From: Anaeroglomus sp964550565
GTDB lineage: Bacteria; Planctomycetota; Phycisphaerae; Sedimentisphaerales; Anaerohalosphaeraceae
Direction of reading: 5' to 3'
Assembly: GCA_964550565.1 (NCBI GenBank)
Contig: CAZKAI010000149.1
Span: 1-8,757, forward strand
Length of the DNA: 8,757 nt
Positions 1 to 7,590 of the stretch are shown one piece after another; position 1 is the stretch's first letter; the number at the start of each line of letters is the position of its first letter. A model generated the notes under the pieces. That model had not been told where the DNA came from and did no database searches. It saw nothing but the letters and a program-made list of their open reading frames with translations. Both the position numbers and the translations under genes were made by a program.

Positions 1-3000
1 TGATGACCTCACCGCTGAACATCGGCGCCGCCTTGGTCACATACGGCGTCAGAAAACGGCTTTGAATAACGCTGCGGGTCGGACAATCCGGTCCCTGCCA
101 GGCAACCGCAAGGTTGTCCCCGCCGGATGCTTCCTTTTGTAGGGCGCGGATGTAATAGCGCTGACCGGCAGTCAGGCTCCGGGCTGCAGATTTCTGCGTG
201 GAGTACTTGGTCCACTGGCGTGAATTGGTATAGGCGGTGGAGTAGGCAATCCGCGAGCTATTGGCCGGGTTGTCCGAGGTGCTCAGCCACAGTTCGCAGG
301 CGTCGTCAGCCGCAATCCAGAAGATGTACGATCCGCTGGTTTGCGGTGTCAGATACCCTTCCATGCGGATGCCGTAATTGTCCAGCCAGTCCGTCGCGGA
401 TTCAAAGGAGGTTACTGTGTCATAAATATCCGGGCTATTGGGATATTTGGATGCACTGGTCAGGCTGGAAACGCTCGACCCGCTGATATCGGTATAGATT
501 TGTTGCGTCAGTGAACCCGAGGTTGTGAAATTCCATACGGGGCCGGGGATTATTATGCCGTTATCCAGAATGGAATCAACTCGCCAGTAATAGACCGTAT
601 GGATATTGAGCATTCCGGGATTGAACAGGCTGGATTGTCGATACCCCAGGAATTCCGGGCTGGCCGGTGTTGCCGCGGCAAGGGCGGCAGCGTCGGTTCC
701 CAGGTAGATTCCATACATCACTGCCGAGGTGGTTCCCTGCCAGCTTAGCAGGGGCTGCGTCGAAGCCAGGGGATATTGATCTTTGGGTGATGGGGCCATG
801 GCCCAGGTGCCGTTCATCAGCGTTTGAATCTGCTGTTGGGTCAGTGCCGAATTGAAAATCTGGACTTCGTCCATAACTCCCTGATACAACTGGTCGGCAC
901 TCCAATTGCTTTTTCCGATATAGGAATTGATGCGCGCGATTTTCTTGAATATACCCGTTGCACCGGACTTGATCAGGGTGCCGTTTTTATAGAGTTTGGC
1001 GTTGCCGGCAGCATCCAGCGTTGCGGCAAAATGCTGCCATTTATTCAGTTCAATGGCGCCGGTTGCCGTTACGCCTCCGCCGTCTGTCGTTCCGTTGTAG
1101 CATTTGAAAACCAGATCATTACTGCTGGAACTGCGTGCCAGCAGGATATTGTCCGATCCGGAGCCGTTGCCGAAATCAATAAAGCGTGCCCAGGTCTTAA
1201 CCGCGGTGGGATACACCCACAGGCTGACACTGAAGCCCGTGCCGGGAGTGGATGTGCCGTTGGCGACCTGAATATAATCATCGGTCCCGTCAAACGAAAG
1301 CGCTTTGCCGCGGACTCCGGCGACGGCATTTTTTTCAAATGTCATTCCCCCGTTTAATGTGCCGCTGCTGGACATGGCACTGTGATCCGATGCGGTCGTG
1401 CCCGACAGATCGTCGAGCTTCCAGTATCCGATGGTCCCGAATTGTTCCTGAAATGCCAGACCCGGCATCGCTTGAATGCGCAGATCGTTGAGACTGGTGG
1501 TGTAAATTGTTAATTCATCCATCCGTCCGCTGAACGGCTGGCCGAAAGCGACGGCATTGCTTTTGCCGATGGTCAGTATTCCGGAAGAGGCCGGCGTGTA
1601 GGGTATTTCTGTGGCTTCTGCGACGGCCTGGCCGTTAATGAAAATAATGGCTTTGCCGCCGGTGAAGGTGCAGCCGACATGCCGCCACAGGCCGTTGACT
1701 GCCGCAGGCTGACCGGCAGCCAGGTCAGTCGAGGCTCCCAGAGAGCCGATGGTGAAGTGCAGTTGGCCTGTGCTGTCCATCCAGATGCGCCAACCAGCTC
1801 CGCTGGAATCGGAGGGGAATTTATCCAGCAGTACCATTTCGCCTGGCGTATCGCAGCGCAGCCAGAATGCCGCGCTAATCGAGGCGGATGAATCGGCCAC
1901 GCTGGAAACCTGGGCATAATCATTGATGCCGTCGAACATCAGGCAGCGATCAAGATTGACCATGCCGTCTTTCCATGTGTCCAAAGACCATGCAGGGCTG
2001 CCAAACAGGGTCAGTGTTTTGCCGGCCCCGCTGCTGTCATTGCCGTTGCCGTCAAATTTCCAATAGCCCGCCGGGGCGCTGGCGCCAACGATAAAGCTCA
2101 TTTGTCCTGATACCGCACTGATTTGTGTCAGGCTCAGGCCGGATACGGCACCGCTCCACCAACGGCTGCTGGGGGAGGTGTAATCATCAAACTGATTTTT
2201 ATACCCGGCACGAAACGAATCGTTGCTGTCGCCGCTATTGTTGTTTTTTTCCAGGTGAAACGCGCCATCGGCCTGCTCCAGCGAGACTTTGTAATGGGAT
2301 GCCGGAGTCATTTCCTGGTTATTGTTGCTGCCGTCTTCATCCACATGCCAGATGAGAAGCCCTTCGGCCGGAATGACTTCGCTTCGACCGGTTTTCAGCC
2401 GGCTTTCTATCATGAAGAATTCTCTGGAATTATTCGGATTGGTGTATTTAAAGCTGACATTGGTGTTGGCGGTGTGCTGCCGCAGCGTGCCGGCCGGGTC
2501 ATTGGTGATGTCAATGACGGTTTCCCAGCCGGTGGTGGAACGAAGATAACCACAGGGCGGAACCGGTTTTCTGTCATTGGGCCGCCCGCACATCAAACAG
2601 AAATTGCCGACCCCGCTCGACTCTCCGCCGTAATCATATAAATCGGGGTAGCCGCACACCATATGCCCGTTCTCATGGCAAAAAACATAAATGGACGGGC
2701 TGCTGCCGATATTGCTCATTTGATAGTCACCAAAGGTAACGCCCTCATTGGTAGTGTAACCTGACCACCAGCTCTTGTGCGGCCAAAGCCCCTTGCTCCA
2801 GCCGCAGGAAGGATTACCGGCATAGAAAATATTTAACGCGCGGACTCGACTTCCAGTCAGACTCAGAATGCGGAAATCAAAACCCTTTGCATCAAGATCG
2901 CGTACCGCTTCGTTAATCAGTTCGCTGGATTTACCCCAACTGCTGCAATCCCCTTCGTAGTAGGATTTCGGATTTTTAGCCCTGTAATACGCAGTGACAT

Positions 3001-3712
3001 AATTGGTGTATTGGAGTTTACCGTTGGACACATCGTAAAAATAATCATAAACAGAGCCGGCATTGTTAAAACCGGTGTAGCCGGGCTGGTTGCAGTATTT
3101 TTCAATCTCAGCCTGTGAGATGGTTGCCGGCTGATCGGAAAAATCGATCAGAATGGTCAATCCGATGACCGCCCCGGTGACTGGGGCTGCAGAGATATCC
3201 CCGGCAGGGCTGATATCCTGCGAAGCCTGTACTGAAGTATCCCCCGTCAGGGCGGCATATTTCCTCGGGTCAATCTGCTTCATATTGTCGAAGGCTTTTT
3301 GCCTGGCGGACTCTTTGCGAAGTCGCTTCTTTTTATCAATAAAAGGCTTATTATTGTCCAGTTTGCCTTGTTTTCCGTTGGCCTCGGCCGCCTTTCGTGC
3401 GAAGGATTCAAAAATGGGATGATATGGGTCCGTATTTGCTTTATCATCGTAAACCACACCTGTTCCCACAAACTCGCTGTCATCCTCGTTGGTCACAGCG
3501 TACTCAATCCAGCCGCTCTGAGGATTACGAATCACGGTGTAGCCGTCGAGTGTTTCAACGTATTGGTAATATTCATCACCATAAACCTTTACCTGGACTG
3601 CACTTCCATCGGACTGGGAAAGCTCGTATATCTCACCCCCATGCGGTGCACAAAGTGCTATTGAAGCAAGTGTGACTACAAGAATCCCGCAACAAGTTAT
3701 AATTCGATTCAT
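1..3712 (-). CDS. Secreted M6-family metalloprotease with LamG, Fn3-like and PA14 domains (3' end outside window)
   Basis: I translated the minus strand from ATG at 3712 and found no stop in 1237 codons; the gene leaves the window at position 1, so the C-terminus is missing. The start has GGAGG 4 nt upstream. Residues 1-21 form a signal peptide (MNRIITCC, then a hydrophobic core, ending ALCA). Residues about 22-100 resemble M6 propeptides (GDEYYQYVETLDGYTVIRNP). The catalytic domain begins near 180 (GLTILIDFSDQP, about 184-195) and carries the zinc motif HENGH (346-350) followed by GYPDLYDYG. A Met-turn candidate (FCLM, Met374) and a TGW (W396) follow, as in M6 peptidases. Next come two concanavalin-like LamG modules, about 549-735 (starting GYWKFDG) and 762-965 (starting GYWKLDD). 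An Fn3-like module occupies about 972-1064 (YYWRVDS, WNFTT) and a PA14 module about 1090-1230 (MEGYLTPQTSGSY, GGDNLAVAWQGP). Expected role: extracellular proteolysis with substrate or surface binding. The family call is firm; the substrate is unknown. Confidence 0.9.
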   Translation of the reverse strand, partial: MNRIITCCGILVVTLASIALCAPHGGEIYELSQSDGSAVQVKVYGDEYYQYVETLDGYTVIRNPQSGWIEYAVTNEDDSEFVGTGVVYDDKANTDPYHPIFESFARKAAEANGKQGKLDNNKPFIDKKKRLRKESARQKAFDNMKQIDPRKYAALTGDTSVQASQDISPAGDISAAPVTGAVIGLTILIDFSDQPATISQAEIEKYCNQPGYTGFNNAGSVYDYFYDVSNGKLQYTNYVTAYYRAKNPKSYYEGDCSSWGKSSELINEAVRDLDAKGFDFRILSLTGSRVRALNIFYAGNPSCGWSKGLWPHKSWWSGYTTNEGVTFGDYQMSNIGSSPSIYVFCHENGHMVCGYPDLYDYGGESSGVGNFCLMCGRPNDRKPVPPCGYLRSTTGWETVIDITNDPAGTLRQHTANTNVSFKYTNPNNSREFFMIESRLKTGRSEVIPAEGLLIWHVDEDGSNNNQEMTPASHYKVSLEQADGAFHLEKNNNSGDSNDSFRAGYKNQFDDYTSPSSRWWSGAVSGLSLTQISAVSGQMSFIVGASAPAGYWKFDGNGNDSSGAGKTLTLFGSPAWSLDTWKDGMVNLDRCLMFDGINDYAQVSSVADSSASISAAFWLRCDTPGEMVLLDKFPSDSSGAGWRIWMDSTGQLHFTIGSLGASTDLAAGQPAAVNGLWRHVGCTFTGGKAIIFINGQAVAEATEIPYTPASSGILTIGKSNAVAFGQPFSGRMDELTIYTTSLNDLRIQAMPGLAFQEQFGTIGYWKLDDLSGTTASDHSAMSSSGTLNGGMTFEKNAVAGVRGKALSFDGTDDYIQVANGTSTPGTGFSVSLWVYPTAVKTWARFIDFGNGSGSDNILLARSSSSNDLVFKCYNGTTDGGGVTATGAIELNKWQHFAATLDAAGNAKLYKNGTLIKSGATGIFKKIARINSYIGKSNWSADQLYQGVMDEVQIFNSALTQQQIQTLMNGTWAMAPSPKDQYPLASTQPLLSWQGTTSAVMYGIYLGTDAAALAAATPASPEFLGYRQSSLFNPGMLNIHTVYYWRVDSILDNGIIIPGPVWNFTTSGSLTQQIYTDISGSSVSSLTSASKYPNSPDIYDTVTSFESATDWLDNYGIRMEGYLTPQTSGSYIFWIAADDACELWLSTSDNPANSSRIAYSTAYTNSRQWTKYSTQKSAARSLTAGQRYYIRALQKEASGGDNLAVAWQGPDCPTRSVIQSRFLTPYVTKAAPMFSGEVI

Positions 3713-3716
3713 TAAT

Positions 3717-3721
3717 CCTCC
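3717..3721 (-). promoter_or_regulatory. Ribosome binding site of the M6 protease gene
   Basis: The minus strand reads GGAGG, then ATTA, then ATG. This is a full Shine-Dalgarno core with 4-nt spacing and supports the start at 3712. I saw no convincing -35/-10 pair for this gene further upstream. Confidence 0.7.
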
Positions 3722-4048
3722 GGCTGATTTTTTATGAACACAGACTCATTTTGTGTTCTGTTTATCTTGTCCTGTGCAACCCCATTGAAGGTTTATAAAT
3801 ACAATTGAACGCTATTTAATATACTCAATTCTGGTCTATTTTTTAGGCCAAAAATTTTAATTTTCTGAAAAGACAACAAATATTATCGGGATTATTTATA
3901 TCCATTATGAATGCAATCCAGAGGTCTCTATTTTGTATATAAATAATAGTGGAGAAGGTATAGTTATTTGTAGATTAGACGTCAGGATGCGTATTGTTCT
4001 TTTTTGCACAAATTCGGTTTTTTCCGGACATTGCAGGGTATTTACGGG
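3722..4048. other. AT-rich divergent intergenic region without a gene
   Basis: This stretch separates the leftward protease gene from the rightward ppdK promoter. It is AT-rich, with several short A/T runs (for example around 3838-3870). I found no ORF with a ribosome binding site, no tRNA, no clear terminator hairpin and no repeat array. TATATT-like -10 candidates for the protease gene exist on the minus strand (near 3818-3823) but lack a matching -35, so I do not call a promoter. Confidence 0.6.
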
Positions 4049-4077
4049 TTGACACATCCTTGAGAGTGGGCTATATT
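4049..4077 (+). promoter_or_regulatory. Sigma-70-type promoter of ppdK
   Basis: TTGACA at 4049-4054 and TATATT at 4072-4077 are separated by exactly 17 nt, which is very close to the housekeeping consensus. Transcription would start near 4084, giving a leader of about 100 nt before the ppdK ATG. The near-consensus elements suggest strong, largely constitutive expression, as expected for a central metabolic enzyme. I infer this from sequence only. Confidence 0.8.
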
Positions 4078-4113
4078 TTGCAATCTTTATATTGCATTAG
4101 AAGATATTCTGCG

Positions 4114-4128
4114 CCCCGGCGGTCGGGG
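4114..4128 (+). promoter_or_regulatory. GC hairpin in the ppdK leader
   Basis: CCCCG (4114-4118) pairs with CGGGG (4124-4128) around a 5-nt loop GCGGT, and a G-U pair could extend the stem by one. It lies about 30 nt into the predicted leader in an otherwise AT-rich stretch. No T-run follows, so it is not a terminator. It could stabilise the 5' end of the message or be a protein site; no known riboswitch pattern is recognised. Confidence 0.4.
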
Positions 4129-4172
4129 TCTATACCAGGAACGCCATATAAAAATTAACAAATTTCAGATAT

Positions 4173-4178
4173 AGGAGA
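4173..4178 (+). promoter_or_regulatory. Ribosome binding site of ppdK
   Basis: AGGAGA lies 8 nt upstream of the ATG at 4187, with A-rich sequence between. This fixes the start so that the lysine-rich N-terminal extension belongs to the protein. Confidence 0.75.
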
Positions 4179-4186
4179 AACAGAAC

Positions 4187-6958
4187 ATGGCAAAGGCGAA
4201 AGCTAAAGCTGCGGCCAAAAAAGCCTCCCCGGCCAAGGCCAAAAAGACAGTGTTTTTCTTCGGCAACGGCAAGGCCGAAGGGATGACTGTCGCCAAAACG
4301 GAAAGCGAACGGAAGATGATTCTTGGCGGTAAAGGCGCTGGCCTGGCAGATATGACTGCCGCCGGACTGCCGGTTCCTCCCGGATTCACCATTTCAATTC
4401 CCAACTGCGAAGAATACTACAAGGTTGGCAGAAAGATTTCCAATGCATTGAAAACTGAAGTGCGTGAAAACATGGCCAAAGTCGAAAAAGCCATGGGCAA
4501 GAAATTCGGCGATGTGAATGATCCCCTGCTGTTTTCGGTTCGTTCCGGCGCCGCCCGTTCGATGCCGGGTATGATGGAAACCATCCTGAACCTCGGTCTC
4601 AATGACCAGTCGGTTGAAGGTCTGGCCAAAAAAACCAATAATCCTCGTTTTGCCTATGATGCGTATCGCCGATTTATCCAGATGTACAGCACCACAGCGA
4701 TGGGCTTGTCCAAAGAGCCGATGGAAGAAATGCTGCATCATGCCAAAAAGAAAGCCGGCGTCAAGACCGACCCCGAATTAAATGCAGAAGCTCTCAAAGA
4801 ACTGTGTGCCGACTTCAAGAAGTTCTATTCAGAAAACATGAAAGGTCAGGCATTCCCGCAGGATCCGTATGAACAGCTCTGGGGCGCGATTGGCGCCGTG
4901 TTCGGAAGCTGGGAAGCCGACAAGGCCGTGACCTATCGCCGCGTGGAAAAAATCAGCGACCTCAAAGGCACCGCGGTCAACGTTCAGACCATGGTGTTCG
5001 GCAATATGGGTGACCACAGCGGTACGGGCGTATGCTTTACCCGTGATCCCAATAGCGGCGAAAACATATTCTATGGCGATTGCCTGATCAATGCCCAGGG
5101 TGAAGACGTGGTGGCCGGTATCCGTACCCCGTTGAAACTTGCTGAACTCGGCAAGCTGCTGCCCAAGGCCTACAAACAGCTCTGCCAGGTTCGCCTGCAG
5201 CTCGAAAAGCACTACAAGGATATGCAGGACCTGGAATTCACCGTTCAGGAAGAAAAGCTGTTTATGCTCCAGTGCCGCACCGGCAAACGCACCGCGGCTG
5301 CCGTGTTCAAGATTGCTGCCGACATGGTCAAAGAAAAACTGCTGACCAAGGCAGAAGCCGTCGCCCGCATCACTCCCGAAGACATCGAACGGTTGTTCTA
5401 TCCTCAGTTGGATGCCAAGGCCGCAAAGACCGCAACCAAGATCGCAAACGGTATTAATGCCGTTCCGGGTGCTGCCGGCGGTAAGGTTGTATTCACCGCC
5501 GCGGAAGCCGAAGAAATGGCCGAACTGGGTGAAAAGCTGATTCTGGTCAGAAAAGAAACCAGTCCCGAAGACGTTGGCGGCATGCACGCTGCGGCCGGTA
5601 TTCTGACTGCCACCGGCGGCAAGACCAGCCATGCTGCAGTGGTTGCCCGCGGCTGGGGCAAGTGCTGCGTGGTCGGCTGTGAAGCCCTCGATATCAATTA
5701 TACGACCAAATCCATGAAGGTCGGCGACAAGGTCATCAAACAGGGTGACTTCATCACGATTGACGGCAATACAGGTGATGTGTATATGGGCAAGCTTCCG
5801 CTGCAGATGCCTGAGCAGCCCGCTGCCTATCAGACCATCATGAAATATGCTGATGAAATCAGAACCATCAAGGTTCGTACCAATGCGGATACCCCGGCCG
5901 ATTCAATTAATGCCATCAAGATGGGTGCCGAAGGTATCGGTCTTTGCAGAACCGAGCACATGTTCTTTGAAACCGAAGAACGCCGGCTTGCCATGCAGGA
6001 AATGATTGTCGCCGAAAGCCTTGAAGCCCGCAAGGCCGCCCTGGCCAAACTGCTGCCGTTCCAGCAGGGTGACTTCGAAGGTATCTTCACGGCGATGAAC
6101 AATAAACCCGTGACCATCCGTCTGATTGATCCGCCGCTGCATGAGTTTACTCCCAAGGATGAAGAAGGTTTCAAGAAGCTCAGCAATGTCACCGGTATTT
6201 CCGTTGAGAAGATCAAGCATCGCTGCGAACAGCTCCACGAATCCAATCCGATGCTCGGCCATCGCGGCTGTCGTCTGTGCATCACCTATCCGGAAATCCT
6301 GGATATGCAGGTCACAGCCATCATCAGCGCCGCAATTGCCTGCACCAAGAAGGGTATCAAGGTTCTGCCGGAAATCATGATTCCGCTGACCATCGATAAG
6401 AAAGAACTGGCGATTCAGGTGGCCCAGGCCCGCGCCCTGGCTGACGGTCTGATTAAAGCCGCAAAATCCAAGGTCAAGTATATGATCGGCACCATGATCG
6501 AAATTCCGCGTGCCGCCCTGCTGGCCAACGAAATTGCCGAAGTTGCCGAATTCTTCTCTTGCGGCACCAACGACCTGACCCAGATGACCCTGGGCCTGTC
6601 CCGTGATGACGCCGGCCGCTTCCTGCCGGTTTATGTCGCCAACGAAAAAGACGGCGGCAAGGGCATCTTCAAGGCCGATCCGTTCCAGAGCCTGGATCAG
6701 AGCGGCGTTGGTATGCTGGTCAAGATGGCCATCGAAAAAGGCCGTTCAACCCGTCCCGACCTCAAGGTCGGTATCTGCGGCGAACACGGCGGTGAAGCAA
6801 CCAGCGTGAAGTTCTGCCACAAAGTCGGCATGAACTACGTGTCCTGCTCGCCGTTCCGCGTGCCGATTGCACGTCTTGCTGCCGCCCAGGCTGTGATTGC
6901 CGAAGGCTGCTGCTGCAAAGGCAAGTGCAAAAGCAAGAGCAAAGGCAAAAAGAAATAA
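4187..6958 (+). CDS. ppdK: Pyruvate, phosphate dikinase (PPDK)
   Basis: This 923-residue cytosolic enzyme interconverts ATP + pyruvate + Pi and AMP + PEP + PPi. Domains in order: an N-terminal ATP-grasp nucleotide-binding region (GGKGAGLADMTAAGLPVPPG from about residue 47; FSVRSGAARSMPGMMETILN with Arg119), ending near MLQCRTGKRT; the swivelling phosphohistidine domain with GGKTSHAAVVARGWG, catalytic His482; and the C-terminal PEP/pyruvate TIM barrel with GLCRTEHMFF, FFSCGTNDLTQMTLG, GICGEHGGEA (catalytic Cys864) and YVSCSPFRVPIARLAAAQA. All active-site motifs are intact. It is longer than the classic clostridial enzyme (about 874 residues), partly through an N-terminal Lys/Ala-rich extension (residues 2-20, eight lysines) and a C-terminal tail with four cysteines and eight lysines (906-923). 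The gene has its own promoter and terminator, so it is monocistronic. In anaerobes PPDK often works in glycolysis with PPi saving; direction here is not visible. Confidence 0.98.
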   Translation: MAKAKAKAAAKKASPAKAKKTVFFFGNGKAEGMTVAKTESERKMILGGKGAGLADMTAAGLPVPPGFTISIPNCEEYYKVGRKISNALKTEVRENMAKVEKAMGKKFGDVNDPLLFSVRSGAARSMPGMMETILNLGLNDQSVEGLAKKTNNPRFAYDAYRRFIQMYSTTAMGLSKEPMEEMLHHAKKKAGVKTDPELNAEALKELCADFKKFYSENMKGQAFPQDPYEQLWGAIGAVFGSWEADKAVTYRRVEKISDLKGTAVNVQTMVFGNMGDHSGTGVCFTRDPNSGENIFYGDCLINAQGEDVVAGIRTPLKLAELGKLLPKAYKQLCQVRLQLEKHYKDMQDLEFTVQEEKLFMLQCRTGKRTAAAVFKIAADMVKEKLLTKAEAVARITPEDIERLFYPQLDAKAAKTATKIANGINAVPGAAGGKVVFTAAEAEEMAELGEKLILVRKETSPEDVGGMHAAAGILTATGGKTSHAAVVARGWGKCCVVGCEALDINYTTKSMKVGDKVIKQGDFITIDGNTGDVYMGKLPLQMPEQPAAYQTIMKYADEIRTIKVRTNADTPADSINAIKMGAEGIGLCRTEHMFFETEERRLAMQEMIVAESLEARKAALAKLLPFQQGDFEGIFTAMNNKPVTIRLIDPPLHEFTPKDEEGFKKLSNVTGISVEKIKHRCEQLHESNPMLGHRGCRLCITYPEILDMQVTAIISAAIACTKKGIKVLPEIMIPLTIDKKELAIQVAQARALADGLIKAAKSKVKYMIGTMIEIPRAALLANEIAEVAEFFSCGTNDLTQMTLGLSRDDAGRFLPVYVANEKDGGKGIFKADPFQSLDQSGVGMLVKMAIEKGRSTRPDLKVGICGEHGGEATSVKFCHKVGMNYVSCSPFRVPIARLAAAQAVIAEGCCCKGKCKSKSKGKKK

Positions 6959-6984
6959 GCACTAACACTGTTGCTTGTTCCAAA

Positions 6985-7024
6985 TAAAAAAAGGCCTGTC
7001 GGCAACCCCGGCAGGCCTTTTTTG
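6985..7024 (+). terminator. Intrinsic terminator of ppdK
   Basis: A 12-bp stem (6991-7002 with 7008-7019, one G-U pair) closes a 5-nt loop CAACC and is followed by a T-run (7018-7023). An A-run precedes the stem, so it could also act on the minus strand. It begins about 30 nt after the ppdK stop. Confidence 0.92.
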
Positions 7025-7061
7025 ATATTGTAGTGATTATCAGGAATTCAACCCATATCTA

Positions 7062-7090
7062 TTGACATCCCAATACCACTATCTTACAAT
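7062..7090 (+). promoter_or_regulatory. Sigma-70-type promoter of the YqaE-like gene
   Basis: TTGACA (7062-7067) and TACAAT (7085-7090) are 17 nt apart. The predicted start of transcription is near 7097, about 40 nt before the ATG at 7139. It lies just after the ppdK terminator, so the small gene is an independent unit. Confidence 0.75.
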
Positions 7091-7138
7091 TTTGCAGGAA
7101 CATAAGACAACAGTATCCAATCATGGAAAGGGTTTATT

Positions 7139-7306
7139 ATGATCATTGTCAAAATCATCCTGGCAATTTTTCTTCCTCCGCTGGCGGCCGCTTTGCAGGT
7201 CGGAATCAGCACCCATTTCTGGATTAATCTTATCCTTACGCTCCTTGGCGGTATCCCCGGCATGGTCCATGCTCTCTGGCTGGTCTTAACGAACAAGACG
7301 GCCTGA
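7139..7306 (+). CDS. YqaE/Pmp3 (UPF0057) family small membrane protein
   Basis: This 55-residue ORF fits the Pmp3/YqaE family (Pfam PF01679) in length and pattern. It begins MIIVKIILAIFLPPLAAALQ (first hydrophobic helix with the conserved PPLA), continues with a short polar turn including FWINL, and ends with a second helix carrying LLGGIPGMVHALWLVL. The family is two-helix proteolipids of the plasma membrane; yeast Pmp3 affects membrane potential and salt tolerance, and many bacterial members are stress-induced, but the molecular role is unsettled. The start is supported by GGAAAGGG (7125-7132), 6 nt upstream. The gene has its own near-consensus promoter and a probable terminator and is not co-transcribed with ppdK. 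It is too short for many gene finders and could be missed. Confidence 0.88.
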   Translation: MIIVKIILAIFLPPLAAALQVGISTHFWINLILTLLGGIPGMVHALWLVLTNKTA

Positions 7307-7360
7307 AGCGACGATAGACGACGCCACATAAAGCAGATAAGGCCTGTCAACTCGCATGTG

Positions 7361-7397
7361 AGGCAGGGGGCGGAACACCCCGCCCGTTCACTTTTTT
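7361..7397 (+). terminator. Probable intrinsic terminator after the YqaE-like gene
   Basis: GGGCGG (7368-7373) pairs with CCGCCC (7380-7385) around a 6-nt loop, and a run of six T follows at 7392-7397. The T-run begins 6 nt after the stem rather than immediately, so this is weaker than the ppdK terminator; GTGA (7358-7361) and TCAC (7388-7391) could add an outer stem across internal mismatches. Confidence 0.5.
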
Positions 7398-7460
7398 GCT
7401 TGCATACGAACTCAAAAAGCGATAAGGTTGGGCTCAGGAAGGCATATTCATTAACCATTT

Positions 7461-7467
7461 AAAGGAG
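7461..7467 (+). promoter_or_regulatory. Strong ribosome binding site before the orphan signal-peptide start
   Basis: AAAGGAG lies 5 nt upstream of ATG at 7473. This is a better site than anything in front of the RHS frame that starts 118 nt later, which is why I regard 7473 as the ancestral start of the RHS gene. Confidence 0.65.
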
Positions 7468-7472
7468 CCTAT

Positions 7473-7580
7473 ATGGTTCGGAGCAGGCAGCGAGGTTGTC
7501 TGACACCCATCGTATTTATTCTTTTGAGTCTTTCTGCGGCGAGCAGCAAATCTCTGATTTGGAAAGGGTTACGTAGGTGA
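7473..7580 (+). pseudogene. Orphan signal-peptide start of a decayed RHS gene (35 codons)
   Basis: The ORF encodes 35 residues: a basic n-region (MVRSRQRGC), a hydrophobic core (TPIVFILLSLSA), a plausible cleavage region (ASS), then KSLIWKGLRR and TGA at 7578-7580. This looks like a Sec signal peptide with nothing attached. A +1 shift in the overlap 7558-7580 joins it to the RHS frame and reads SLIWKGYVGDVSRLTW, so a single extra base, perhaps in the AAAGGG run at 7563-7568, could have separated them. A separate tiny peptide gene is possible but less likely. That it is the head of the RHS gene is my inference from position and frame. Confidence 0.5.
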
Positions 7581-7590
7581 CGTATCTCGA

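Noticed and set aside
824..1357. 177-codon plus-strand ORF
   Set aside because: It is antisense to the second LamG module of the M6 protein, in the exactly complementary register, with no domain of its own.
2123..2641. 172-codon plus-strand ORF with hydrophobic stretches
   Set aside because: It is antisense to the M6 catalytic and first LamG region, whose protein sequence is convincing.
3299..3664. 121-codon plus-strand ORF
   Set aside because: It is antisense to the propeptide region of the M6 gene.
3641..3712. Lipoprotein signal for the M6 protein
   Set aside because: Cys21 is preceded by Leu20, which does not fit a lipobox (small residue expected at -1); a normal signal peptidase I site is more likely.
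3987..4052. 21-codon plus-strand ORF in the intergenic region
   Set aside because: It has no Shine-Dalgarno at a suitable distance and no family resemblance, and its stop overlaps the ppdK -35 element.
4111..4130. Leader hairpin as a transcription terminator or attenuator
   Set aside because: No T-run follows the stem and no alternative pairing partner is evident.
4829..5632. 267-codon minus-strand ORF opposite ppdK
   Set aside because: It lies wholly inside the intact ppdK gene; the translation has no recognisable domain and reflects codon bias on the other strand.
7084..7458. 124-codon minus-strand ORF
   Set aside because: It overlaps the YqaE-like gene and its terminator on the other strand and has no recognisable domain.
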